The notes beneath the pieces were generated by a model. That model had not been told where the DNA came from. It made no database searches and saw only the letters and a program-made list of their open reading frames with translations. DNA of 64,000 nt, taken from the NCBI GenBank assembly GCA_028335825.1, contig JAIOKI010000007.1, positions 546,586 to 610,585 on the forward strand. Reading direction: 5' to 3'. Positions 32,742-44,329 of this stretch are shown piece by piece (positions within the stretch are counted from its first letter, which is position 1; each line of letters starts with the position of its first letter). The position numbers were made by a program, and so were the translations under genes. The DNA is from Nosema muscidifuracis (Eukaryota; Microsporidia; Nosematidae).

Positions 32742-33655
32742 TAAAAATTTAAATGTAAATAAAGTAGTTATATAAAGATAATAATTGAATCATAGATTTG
32801 AATTTTAATAATACATTAATAAATTTTGTATATTACCATATTCAACAAATTACATTTTTTCTAAAAAAATTAATTTAAATATTCTTTAAAGGGTAAAAAC
32901 AATTGAAGATCAATTTCTTTTTTAATTAATTAATATTTTACAATATTTGATGTATAATAAATTATTATTTTAGAATTATAGGTTTTTCTTATATTTATAT
33001 TTTACTTTGACTGTTCTTAAGTTGTATCTGAAATTATGTTTATTTCTATTACTACAATATTACAATTTTTTTCTTAATTTATCAATCACAAATTATTCAG
33101 TTAATTATACTTAATTTAATTATCAATTTATTTTAGTATCTAATCTTAACTTTTTTTTCATATAGAATATAATTTTAATTGATTGTTAAATAGTCTATAG
33201 TTGATTGAATAAATATTATTATATTTAAAATATTTTGATTTGTGATTTAATTAAAAAATAAAAATTCTAATTTGAATTTCAATGTAAAAAAAGTATCTTT
33301 ATATTTCACAATATGATATAAATAACAAATTAATGCCTTTATATAAAAGTTAATCATTTAGATAAAATAGAAAGGGTTAAATAAATTTTATATTACTTTA
33401 ACTCCTTTACTTATTAGACAGTATTTGACAAATTAAAAAAATAAATTTTATTTTATGGATTCATTAATTGTCTAATTATTTAACACGTCATTTTATAAAA
33501 ATTATACATTTATAGAAAAAAATAAAAGTTATTTAAAATCAAATAAAATATTCAGTTAATACGTTAAAGCTAAATTTTTCAATTACTCTAAATAAATAAT
33601 TTTTATTGCCCCTTTTCTATATTAAACTATTTATACTTAAACTTTATGCCCATTA

Positions 33656-35362
33656 ATGACGTTGCTTAATTTCAAAATAATATTTATTTCAGTTTTTGTG
33701 TGTCTGATAGTATTATTGTTGATATTTAGTTTATATGGAAAGAGTTCAAATGGTGAAAATCCACCACCGATTGCTGACCCAAATAATTCTTCTGAATCTA
33801 AGGATACAAAAATAAATGATAATCCTCCTAAAACTAAAAATAACGAAGATCTAAAAAAGAATGAAAATTCAAACAAACCGGTATTTGATGAAAATAATAA
33901 AAAAACTTCTGATTCAAAAAATAATACTGATTGTCAGAATACAGATAAACAAAATAATTCATCAATCATTAATAATAGTAATGATAAAGAAAGTTCCTCA
34001 AATAATTTTATTATTCCTGAAGATTATAACATTGTAGAGGAATCTTCTTCAGGAAATTCTCAAAACTCAAATTTAGATCAAGAAATAGGATCAAATAATA
34101 TCTCTGATGAAATTCCACAAGAAGATTTACTTTTTAGTTTTAACAATACATTTTATGACTCCGAAATTGAAGATAGTTCTAGTTTAACAAATCAAAGACG
34201 TACATTTGAAAATTTTGAAGATAAAATTGATTATTTAGGGCAAGAGATTAATTCAAGATATAGATCAGTTTTATATGGTTCTTTTTCAATTTATATCAAC
34301 AGAGAATCAGCTCTTGAAGATTCTTTGGACAAGATTTTAAATACTAGTCCTTCTGATTTAAGAAAAAAGCCAAGAGTTCATTTTGAAAATGAACAAGGTA
34401 TTGACGTAGGTGGTTTGACAAAAGAATGGTTAGAATTGATAATAAAAAATGCTTTAAATCCTGATATAGGCTATTTTTCGTTTACTAATGATAAGAATAC
34501 AACATTTAGGCCTTCTACATATAGTGGATTTGATTTAGAGCATTTAAAATTTTACAAGTTTGTTGGAAGAATTTTAGGCATGGCTATTATCAATAAATAT
34601 AATGTCGGAGCATATTTTGATAAAAGTGTCTTTAAGAGCATTTTAAAAAAGAAATGTACCCTTTCAGATTTAGAAGAAATTGATCCGGTGTATTACAATT
34701 CTTTATTATCAATTAAGAACACACCAATAGCTGATCTTGGAATTGACATTACCTTTGATCATGAAGTAAATGAATTTGGAGTAAGTAAAAATATCGACTT
34801 AATTCCTAATGGTAGAAATATAGTTGTTACAGACGAGAATAAAAATCGATATTTAGATTTGAAAGCCCATATAATGTTATATGGTATAATTAAAAATCAA
34901 TTAAAGTCACTCAGAGAGGGTTTGTACGATGTAATCGATCCAGATTTAATTTCGATATTTACAGAATCAGAATTAGAATTGTTGATATGTGGAAATCCTA
35001 AGATTGATGTAGAAGATTGGAAAAATAACACCATTTATTTAGAATATAATAGTGATAGTAACATGATTATATGGTTTTGGAGAGTAGTAGAGGAATTTTC
35101 TCAGTCAGAAAGAGCTAAATTATTACAATTTGTAACTGGTTCAAGCAAAGTACCTTTTGGAGGTTTTGCTCATTTAAAAAGTAATGGAGATAATTTAAGA
35201 TTTAAAATCATAAGAATGTATTCTATAGATCCCAGAAGTCTTCCAAAGGCACATACATGTTTCAATGAGCTAGAACTTCCTGAATATCCAACTTATGAAT
35301 ATTTTAAAGAAAAGATTTTGCTAGCTATAAATGAAGGTAGTGATGGCTTCGAAATGCTTTAA
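33656..35362 (+). CDS. Membrane-anchored HECT E3 ubiquitin ligase, Tom1/HUWE1 type
   Basis: HECT ligases take ubiquitin from an E2 onto a catalytic cysteine and pass it to substrates. In the 568-aa product an N-terminal membrane anchor (about 6-27) is followed by a low-complexity Asn/Ser/Asp-rich linker to about residue 185 and a complete HECT domain to the end. Visible motifs: GIDVGGLTKEW at about 248-258, LKFYKFVGRILG, LIPNGRNIVVT, a WFWRVVEEF segment, LLQFVTGSSKVPFGGF, and LPKAHTCF with catalytic Cys535. It ends in a GFEML tail like HUWE1/Tom1. Usual members carry thousands of residues of helical arms; here these are replaced by anchor plus linker. CCC at 33649-33651 supports the start. 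Confidence 0.93.
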   Translation: MTLLNFKIIFISVFVCLIVLLLIFSLYGKSSNGENPPPIADPNNSSESKDTKINDNPPKTKNNEDLKKNENSNKPVFDENNKKTSDSKNNTDCQNTDKQNNSSIINNSNDKESSSNNFIIPEDYNIVEESSSGNSQNSNLDQEIGSNNISDEIPQEDLLFSFNNTFYDSEIEDSSSLTNQRRTFENFEDKIDYLGQEINSRYRSVLYGSFSIYINRESALEDSLDKILNTSPSDLRKKPRVHFENEQGIDVGGLTKEWLELIIKNALNPDIGYFSFTNDKNTTFRPSTYSGFDLEHLKFYKFVGRILGMAIINKYNVGAYFDKSVFKSILKKKCTLSDLEEIDPVYYNSLLSIKNTPIADLGIDITFDHEVNEFGVSKNIDLIPNGRNIVVTDENKNRYLDLKAHIMLYGIIKNQLKSLREGLYDVIDPDLISIFTESELELLICGNPKIDVEDWKNNTIYLEYNSDSNMIIWFWRVVEEFSQSERAKLLQFVTGSSKVPFGGFAHLKSNGDNLRFKIIRMYSIDPRSLPKAHTCFNELELPEYPTYEYFKEKILLAINEGSDGFEML

Positions 35363-36470
35363 TAAATTTTTAATATTTTCAACTTTCATTATATTAAACT
35401 ATCAGTCTTTTAATATAACAATTATGCTAAGAAAGGGTTATTAAACAACATTTTTTAAATATAAGTGTATTTAAAAATTAAAACTGTACACTTCATACAA
35501 GCTTTGTAAAAAATAATCTTATTCTACGGTACAACTTAGAATACTAAAATATAACAAGTCGATATATTAAAGATACTTTTGAAAGTAGTATCTTAATTTT
35601 ATATAATAAAACACGTCAATAAATCAAATAATTACTAATATTACAAAGATCTCTGCAAAATGAAAAACTTTAAAATTTTATTTATTTTAAATAATACGAA
35701 TCTTAAGAGCAAGATAGTTTTGAAGGAATAATTTTTATAGTAGTTACGCTTATCAAATGCAAATTAATAATAAAATACTAAGTTTATAACAATTTAGTAA
35801 CTGTGAAAATAGTCTAGATTTATAAATATAGTCTCTATATTAATAAAATATCTTTGTTTTTTCTTAAATAAAATTCTAATACTTTTATTTTACTATACAA
35901 ATCTTCTATTAAATATATTTTTATCAATCAAATCTATTTTTCTTATTTAAATAAATATTCATATTATGATAATTAAACTTAATCAAATAAATTAATATTA
36001 TTATCAATTATTCAATGGTATAAATGATTTTATGACACATATTATTTTTTTATATAATAATATTAAAATCAAATACTTTTGATAATCAAAAGTTTAAAAT
36101 TTATTTTTGTAAATTGCTAAATTAAAGTCATTTCTAGCACAGAAAAATTTTGCAATTATGTAAATAAATCTATAAGAATTATAGACAAATTATATTTCAT
36201 TAAGTGATACTGAACCCTTAAGCATATTTTTTAATCTATTATTAGCCTAAGCCATAGTTAAATCATATTTTCTGTTTAAAATTATCAAAATGTCATGAAC
36301 TTATTATATGTAAGTAAAACACTAACAGATTCTGTTATAATAATGTATTTTTATTTTATTTTTTAATTTACTATCTTTTAAATTATCTTTTATTAATAGA
36401 AAATTATTATTAATTAAAAAAAATAATCATCTGTTAATTGTTAATAAATATAGAACTGCAAAATCATTAA
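35363..36470. other. Intergenic, no gene seen
   Basis: AT-rich spacer between HECT ligase and the convergent copy 1 gene; weak similarity of 35550-35680 to 22270-22385 only. Confidence 0.4.
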
Positions 36471-37804
36471 TTAAAGTATTTTATTATCTTTTAATATCTT
36501 TATAAAACCTTGAATTATCATGTTTGACATAAATCTAATTGCTATACTGTTTAAGTAACGGTTATAAAATATTCTATTTAATAAGTTGTAATATTTATTT
36601 GGTTGATTTTCATCTATCAAATTTAAGAATAGTCCATGAATTTCGATATTTTCTCTTAATGAATCTTTTGATTTTGTTTTATAATAATCTGAAAATATTT
36701 TTAAAAATTTTTTCTTATTTTTTTAAAAAAATATTTTAAATCTAAAATCAACTTAGGATTTAAACATGCAACCAAATATGATAATCTGTCCATTAAAAAA
36801 TGCTCATTTTCATGTATTAAATAAACATTATCTTTTCTATAATACATTATTATATGAAATAAAAGTCTAATAAAACAGTTAATATTTTTTTTCTTTGTAA
36901 GAATGTCAAAAAGACATTTGTAGAGTATAATTTTGTCTAAAGGATCTTCAATATTATTAATACTTTCTATTATACATGAAATTATTGTCTCTTTAGATAT
37001 TTTCTTTTCATTCATTTTTTGATAAACTTCTTCTGTTATTTTATTCAAAAAATCGATGTTTGATTTAGTAAAAAAATATATTTTTAAAGTAATATATTGA
37101 ATGTACTTAATTATAATACTAGATAATTCTTCTTTTTCATTAAAATATTCATAATTCTTTATGTTTAATTTGCTAAAGTCGAATTCCTTAATGAATTTCA
37201 TATATTTAAATATTAGATCAATATTATCATAGATATCATTAGAATTATAAAACCCATCAATTTGAAATATGTTGGGTATAAACATATGATTCTTCATTAT
37301 ATCTAATAAGATGTCTTTATAACCTTCATAAGATTCATGCGTATTGTTTATTAAATCCAATAAATATTTTAACTGTAAGTTGATTTGTTCCATATCATTG
37401 TGAAACATAGATATAGTCTTATTAAACAAGAAAAAATCATCTATTGGAAGAATATTTGTGTTATCGTGATTTGAAAGATTAATTGGTTCGTTCTCATAAG
37501 ATTGATTTGATTCATTTTGCAAAGTAACAGAATTTTGATCTAATTTCGGATAAAGATTATCAATATACTTATTTAAAGATAAATAATCTTTGTCGATTTT
37601 GTATCTTTCTAATAGCCCATAACGTATAACTGGAGATTTTTCATAATTATCTAGCTTATCAGTCATAAAATCAGATTCATCTAGAGATCCCAAATCAATA
37701 GGTATGTAATCTTTACTTGGAAGGATCTCTTTTATTACATACATCTCATTAGAAGAATTCTTTGTACCATTTATAATCAAAAAATATAGAGTTTTCAAAA
37801 ACAT
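36471..37804 (-). pseudogene. Secreted-protein family, copy 1 (one frameshift near C-terminus)
   Basis: The start at 37804 follows CCATA, exactly as in copy 2, and yields a signal peptide (MFLKTLYFLIING). The frame runs to a stop at 36701, but the next 230 bp in another frame encode a 75-residue tail (SDYYKTKSKDSLRENIEIHG...MSNMIIQGFIKILKDNKIL) matching the copy 2 C-terminus, including the stop codon position. One indel in the A/T homopolymers near 36705-36730 therefore splits the gene. The protein is helical, about 440 residues, without known domains; EMYVIKEILPSKDY and LDESDF are strongly conserved between copies. Either a recent pseudogene or an assembly indel. The duplicated block extends upstream to about 39000. 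Confidence 0.75.
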
Positions 37805-37900
37805 TATGGATCTAAAATATTCAAATTTATATATTTTTTTTAAATATTCACTTAATTGAAATATATATATTTCTTCAATAAACAAATTCTCATAGCTATG

Positions 37901-39010
37901 AATTTATTATAATAAAACATTATAATAATACTTTTTATACACGTAATTTTACTAAGATAAACGTAATAAATTTAATCAAATTTTCATGTATTGTAATGAC
38001 CAAACAATTATTTAATTACTGATTAAATATTTTCAAAAACAATATTAATAAATTATAAATTTTATTATCTTTTTAATCTATATATAATATAAGAATATAT
38101 TTTTAATTAAATAATTTGAATTGATAACAATATACAAAATAATATTTTTTATATAAATTAAAATGATATAATAACAAATTTACAATCTGTATAGATGTAG
38201 ATTAATTAGAAAACATAAACACAGAATATGATATCAAATATCAGAAAATAGCTCAATTAAAGCTAAAATTTCATATGAGTTAAAATAAATATAAAATAAT
38301 ATTTCTATGACTAGTAGCTTATTTTATGAATATAGAAGATGGTTAATTTTTTCCAACTTGTAACAAATATTTATAATATTATTTATGTAAATAAATACAT
38401 TCATATTACATAAATCAGTAAAATTATTAGAAGTATTTATTTAATAAACAAAATTTTTTTATTTTGATAATTTTTTCTATTCATCAACAATAAAACATAT
38501 AAATAACTATTTAATAAATTTATGAATAATTTTGTAAATACTATCATTTTTAATCTAAGTTATGTTCTTTGATTTATTTATTATAAATAATATTTTCAAT
38601 ATAGATTTTTCTTAAGTTGAATTCTAAAAATAAGATTATATCATTGATTTGAAGATTTAATTTATATTATCTTCAATGAAAAAAATTCTATTATTTGTCT
38701 TATAAAATCTAAATTTCATAAAAACTAATTTTAGAAGATGAAACCCCATTGATAATAAAAATTCTAAGAGTTGCGAACTGAAGCGTATTTAATATAGATG
38801 ATGACATAATCAAATTTCTTTAACAGATATGAAATGTATATGGAAACAGTACTGCAATCAATATTTTTAATATAAAGACGTCATTATATTACAACATGGA
38901 TGATTTTAAACCCTTATAAATAAGGATAAAACGAAAAAATATGATTACATTTTTAAACTCTCTTCTAGTTTTAGCAAAGGCTTGACTAACAGATATAATG
39001 TGATTGTTTA
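37901..39010. repeat. Segmental duplication, upstream part of block 1
   Basis: Sequence upstream of copy 1, for example gatgtagattaattagaaaa at about 38195 and cagaaaatagctcaattaaa at about 38242, recurs upstream of copy 2 at about 44660-44720. The duplicated block is roughly 36471-39000 against 42902-45580 and includes the gene and an LTR. Confidence 0.75.
38729..38991 (+). mobile_element. LTR copy B (retroelement fossil)
   Basis: A 263-bp unit aligned to LTR copies A (10474) and C (45292). It ends ctaaca; the 5' end is worn. Its left flank is the same sequence as that of copy C, so it was carried by the segmental duplication. Old. Confidence 0.6.
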
Positions 39011-39340
39011 ATTTAAGAACTGTAGAAGTAAAGAAAAGACATTAGAATGAACTGATATTAATCATTGAGAATCGCTGTGCAAGAATAAGATGAGAATTAT
39101 ATGTATGTAATGACGTGAGAAAGAGTTTTACAAACTTCTTGAACTATATAGAATTAAGATAGGTCTAGACGGATGTGTTCAATCCAGAGTGTTTAAAATG
39201 ACTCTAGAAATATAAACATAGTCAGTTCAGAGGCTCAATCTCTGAGGACCACAAATAGAGCAATTCAAATAATCGGATCTTATCAATTTGGAATAGAAAA
39301 CTCAAACATGAAGATACCCAACATTTTATTTAAATGGTAG
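39011..39340 (+). mobile_element. Retroelement-like internal fossil after LTR B (tentative)
   Basis: GC-richer than its surroundings, directly downstream of LTR copy B in the same orientation, like the 10860-11830 stretch after copy A. Heavily broken; no diagnostic motif. The remaining 39341-39994 is AT-rich spacer. Confidence 0.3.
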
Positions 39341-39994
39341 ATTTATAATAAAATAATGAGACTTTACTTTGTTTTAAAAGATAAATTAAATATGTTCTAA
39401 TATATCTAGATATTAATCTTTTATAGTACATATGTGTTTATTTTTATCGTCAATAATTTATACTAGTCATCAAAACCTCCGATTATTTATATTTTTAAAT
39501 AAAACTTAACAATAAAATATCTTAATGTTTATATTTATACTGACAAAGTGATACTATATTTTCAAAAATAGCATATTAATATCTTAATATCTCATTCTTA
39601 TTATGATGTTGAATTTCTAAGCTATCTACTACTTAATTGTTAATAAAATAGATAAAGATCCATAATTTTGATTATTAATATACTTGTTCAATATAAAATT
39701 TTATACTAAAAAATTACACTATCTAAACATTTATTCTATCTACTAAATTTACTCATTTGAAAGTGTTATATCATCAACCAACATTGTGTATTATTTATAA
39801 GACATATCAAAATTATTTAAAGGGTTAAAATTTTATAATAAAAAAAGATTACAATCATCTTATAATTATAGAGAGGTTAATCAATAAAAGAGATTATACA
39901 TTCACAAAATAAATTAAATTTAAGGCCATTAATTACTGTAAAATTAGAATTTATATGTATAGAGTTTAAAATATAAAATTAAAGTTTTAATTAA

Positions 39995-41623
39995 TTAAAG
40001 ATCGTTTATATTCAAGTTTGTTCCTTCGTAAAATGTTTGAAGATATTTTTTCTCAAAATTATCCTCTGAGTATTTCAAAATCAATTTTTCATCAACTATT
40101 GATTTATCACTTATCAATTGAGAAATAAATACAGGCATTGTCAAAGAATGATCTAAAATGAAATTTTGACTTTCGTTAATAGTTTTAAAATAAACTTCCT
40201 CAATAAAAATATTTAACATCTCAAATATTGAGTAATCTTTGTTACCTGGTAAATTCATAATATCTTTCACAGAAGCTATTGATAAAATCTGATTGAACTC
40301 TTTGAAAAAATCTAATTCATCATTCTGATTATTTGCAATATCACATAATTCAGAAAAGAGCAGAGTATTATATAAAGTGAATCTAATACTCTCATAATGA
40401 GAATTTATATGATTAGTAATATCTTTAATATCAATATTAGCACTATTTTGATAATACAAATAATCCCTAAATTGAGATTTGGTAATTATAGCTAAACTAT
40501 ATAGAATGTTAATTAGAATTATTCCCCTTTTTGAATCTTTATTGTTCAATATATTTTTTAAGACTATTATATATATTTCACTTCCTTTTAATGCATTCAT
40601 TAATCTATTTATATCCAATAAAGTTTCCCTATCCATTCCAGTAACTATTGAGTAATAATTTTTTATCCCTTCGAATTGATCTTTTGATATAGGTAAATAT
40701 TCAAGATTTTTATCAACTGATATTTCTTTATCATAGAAATAACATATTGAATTCCAAATTATATTTTTTTCATTTATTTTCAAATCTATTTTTCTTGTTA
40801 ACCTAATATTTTCGAATTCCATATTTTTTCTTTTAAAAATAAAATTGTCAGTAGCTTTATCAATCATTTCCAAAATCAAATCTATTTCTAACAAATCAAA
40901 GTTGAAATTTTTAACAAATTTCAATAATGCATTTGCATCTTCTTCTGAAATAATATTATTTTTGATATAATAATATCGAAAATATTCAGTTAAGTCAAAA
41001 GATCCTATACAAAATGTAAAAAAATATAACAGATTTTTTTCTCCGAATAAAACGAGGTTAAATAATTGTTTATCATTATTTTTAAAAAAAAAATCTATGT
41101 ATTCTATTTTTTTCTCAAACGTACATGATGCAAATTTTAAATCATTTCTAATAATAGATTTATAATTCAGATAGTCTCTTTTACTTTCGTCATAGTTTTC
41201 GATCATGCAAGTATAAGATGATAGATTTTTCAAAAATTCATAAAGATACGTCGCATTCTTGTATAAATCATCACCCTCCTCTACTATAAAAATATATTTT
41301 ATTTCGCTATCTCCAAAAGAATACAACTGTTGAATTATTTTCGCTTTTAAGGATTCTTTAAGATTTAAATCCTCATCTAAATGTTCATCCAACTTAATAA
41401 TAATTGGGTTAGTTATTCCATGAAGCTTATCAAATCTTTCTATTACTACTTCTGAGCGATCTAAGTCAATTATATGAATTATATAATTTTCGTCTAAATC
41501 TAAGCATGCATAATCACCAGTATTCAACTTATCCTGAATCTTCTCTAATAGCTGATTTTGAATATTATAATGTAGTTCAAGTAAATCTAAAAATACTAAA
41601 TTAAATAATAAAAACAATTTCAT
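39995..41623 (-). CDS. Secreted 542-aa helical protein
   Basis: The start follows ATCCTT and gives a signal peptide (MKLFLLFNLVFLDLLELH). The first 120 residues contain beta-like segments (ACLDLDENYIIHIIDLDRSE) and the rest is predicted helical and Leu/Ile/Asn-rich. No membrane anchor and no known domain. It lies between the two copies of the duplicated secreted-protein gene, all three on the minus strand, and has a similar size and build, so it may be a remote member of that family. Function unknown; a host-exposed protein is inferred from the signal peptide. Confidence 0.8.
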   Translation of the reverse strand: MKLFLLFNLVFLDLLELHYNIQNQLLEKIQDKLNTGDYACLDLDENYIIHIIDLDRSEVVIERFDKLHGITNPIIIKLDEHLDEDLNLKESLKAKIIQQLYSFGDSEIKYIFIVEEGDDLYKNATYLYEFLKNLSSYTCMIENYDESKRDYLNYKSIIRNDLKFASCTFEKKIEYIDFFFKNNDKQLFNLVLFGEKNLLYFFTFCIGSFDLTEYFRYYYIKNNIISEEDANALLKFVKNFNFDLLEIDLILEMIDKATDNFIFKRKNMEFENIRLTRKIDLKINEKNIIWNSICYFYDKEISVDKNLEYLPISKDQFEGIKNYYSIVTGMDRETLLDINRLMNALKGSEIYIIVLKNILNNKDSKRGIILINILYSLAIITKSQFRDYLYYQNSANIDIKDITNHINSHYESIRFTLYNTLLFSELCDIANNQNDELDFFKEFNQILSIASVKDIMNLPGNKDYSIFEMLNIFIEEVYFKTINESQNFILDHSLTMPVFISQLISDKSIVDEKLILKYSEDNFEKKYLQTFYEGTNLNINDL

Positions 41624-42509
41624 AAGGATTAAAATTTTTTGTTTAAATATTTTTAAAATTTAAATTAAAAAATTTTCATAGAAATTTAATTTAAAAAATT
41701 ACTACAGAGAAAACATTGAAACAAATAATAGTATAAATAGAGAATCAGATCAATACAAATTTATTTATTAAACAAAATATTTTTGATATTTGAGCAATGT
41801 TTATATGTTTACACATTATAAATTAAAATTATTTTCTATGGAAATCATATTTATAAATATTTAAATAACCCATTGTTTTAAATTAATTTTTAATCTATTT
41901 TTTCTTAATTTTTTTTAAAATTTAAATTAAAAAAAGAAAATTTTTATAAATATTTTAGATAATAATTCAAAAGTTTCTAAACATATTCTTATTCTTTTAC
42001 TAGATTTATAAACTTATTTACACTAATCTTTAATATTAGATTTTATTTATAGTCAGTCTTTTAGTTACATTAAGCTTACAATATTATTATTTTAATTGAT
42101 TGAAAACAGGTGATTGAATAATTAATATTGTTAACAGTTTTATTTTTGTTAGTGTCAGACATCCTAAAAAAACTGGGATTCTTTTTTTAAAAATTTTAAA
42201 ATATCAACAAATATATTTCTGATCATTCTCTTATTGAAATATTTTATAATAATTTTTATTATCCCTGCGGATAGTTTTAAAAAATTTAATAATATGCGCA
42301 TGGCGTAATAAAATTCATTTTTTTTTATTTGGTAATTGTTATGCTGATAATCATATTACAAAAAAAGGTTAGATCGTAATGTGTGTATCAGTAATAATCA
42401 AGGAGGAAATGTTTTATGATTTTTTTATAAAATAATTCATCATTAATAGATATCAAGAATATCTAATTATGGGTATTGAATCATCTATAAACATGCTTTA
42501 AAATGTATA
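41624..42509. other. Intergenic, no gene seen
   Basis: AT-rich spacer; no start motif with a following frame on either strand. Confidence 0.45.
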
Positions 42510-42845
42510 TCAAATTATGAATATTTTTTTCCTCATCATCTCTAGATGACATTTTTCTTCTGTTCTGTATTCCATTGGAATGTTGTAAAAGTTTTCTTCA
42601 GAAATATTGATTTCATAGAAATCCGTATAAATGAAGTTATATTTAACATTGCATGTATTGTGTCCTATGTTATAATAAAAGGTATATTTTTCTATTAAAC
42701 AATGTAAAAGAGGAAGTATATTAGCAAGTTAGTCGTATCTTCTTAATTTTACTATATCAAACTGCTAAAAATTATCTTAAGATATTTCACCTATTTCTAT
42801 TATTATGATTTCAAATTCTATTCTATTAGTGACTAATATTTGTGT
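42510..42845 (-). pseudogene. 112-codon gene relic with 3 in-frame stops
   Basis: A single minus-strand frame is coding-like over 112 codons. The last 71 are free of stops and include IGHNTCNVKYNFIYTDFYEI and YNIPMEYRTEEKCHLEMM. Three stops interrupt the upstream part, and no start is visible. It lies just downstream of copy 2 but beyond its conserved stop codon, so it is a separate dead gene. Product unknown. Confidence 0.6.
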
Positions 42846-42901
42846 TTATTATCAATAGATAAATATTTCATTTAGGATTATGTCTTCTTACCTTTATATT
42901 A

Positions 42902-44229
42902 TTAAAGTATTTTATTATCTTCTAATATCTTTATTACACCTTGCATTATCATGTTTGACATAAATTTAATTGCTATATTGTTGTAGAAATGACTATTAAT
43001 TACTATATCATACAGGTTACGATAATCATTTGTTTGATTTTCATTTATCAAATTTAAAATTAGTCCATAGATTTCGATATTTTCTATTAATAAATCTTTT
43101 GATTTTGTTAGATAATAATCTGAAAACAATTTTAAAATTTTATTATTTTTATATTTAAAAATACATTTTAGATTTATATTCAACTGAGGATTACAACATA
43201 TAATTAAATATGATAATCTGTCGAATAAAAAATAAATATTAGTATTAATTAAATAAACTTTACCCTCTCTATAATACATTATTATATGAAGTAAAAGTCT
43301 AATTAAACAATAAATATTATTCTTTATAAGAATATCGAAAAACATTTGTAAAGTATAATTTTGTCTAAAGAGTCTTCAATATTATTTATACTTTCTATTA
43401 TACATGAAATTAATTTTTCTTTAGATATTTTCTTATCATTCATTTCTTGATAAACATCTTTTGTTATTTTATCTAAAAATGAGACGTTATATTTACTAAA
43501 TGAACAATAAGATAAGTTGAATTTATCCATGGTTGTGACTTTTATAATGATTCGGTATAATTCATTTTTACCATCAAAGTTGCAGAAATGTGATAGATTA
43601 AATTTACTAAAATCAAATTCTTTCATAAAGTTCATATATTTAAATATTAAATCAATACTATCATAAATATCATCAGTATTATCAAATCTATCAATATGAA
43701 AGATTTTTGGTAAAAACTTATAGTTCTTCATTGAATTTAATAATATATCTTTATAAACTACATAAGAATTATTCTTAGTGTTTATTAAATTCAATAAATA
43801 TTTTAACTGTAATTTGATTTGTTCTATATCATTATGAAACATACATATAATCTTATTGAACTTAATAAACTCATCTATTGGAATAATATTTGTGTTATTA
43901 AAATTTGAAAGATTAACTGGTTTGTTCTCATGAGATTGATTTGGTAAAGTAACAGAATTGTTATCTATATTTTGATCAAGATTGTCAATATATGTATTTA
44001 AAGAAAGATAATCATCAATAACATTGTAACTTTCTAATATCTCATAGCGTATAACTGAATTATTTTCATAATTATCTATCTTATCAGTAATAAAATCAGA
44101 TTCATCTAGAGATCCTAAATCAATGAGTATATAATCTTTACTCGGAAGGATCTCTTTTATTACATACATCTCATCAGAATAATTTCTAGTACTAAATATA
44201 ATCAAGAAGTATAAAGTTATCAAATACAT
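42902..44229 (-). pseudogene. Secreted-protein family, copy 2 (one frameshift)
   Basis: The start at 44229 follows CCATA and gives a signal peptide (MYLITLYFLIIFS). The frame stops at 43324, while homology to copy 1 continues in another frame from 43345 to the conserved stop at 42902. Alignment with copy 1 across TGT-CTT-TTT-GAC shows one base missing in the T5 run near 43342. Apart from this single indel the gene is intact. Copy 1 has its own, different indel. Conserved EMYVIKEILPSKDY, LDESDF, EFDFSK and SCIIESINNIED segments show that the family was under protein-level constraint at least until recently. Confidence 0.75.
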
Positions 44230-44329
44230 TATGGATATAAAATATACAAATTTATGTTATTCTTTTAATTAATCACTTAATTAAAATATATTAATTTCTT
44301 TCAATAATCAAATTCTGAAAGCAATAAAT

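Noticed and set aside
33637-33876. Minus-strand 79-codon frame
   Set aside because: Antisense to the Asn/Ser-rich N-terminal region of the HECT ligase.
36539-36739. Plus-strand 66-codon frame
   Set aside because: Antisense to the conserved C-terminal part of the duplicated secreted-protein gene.
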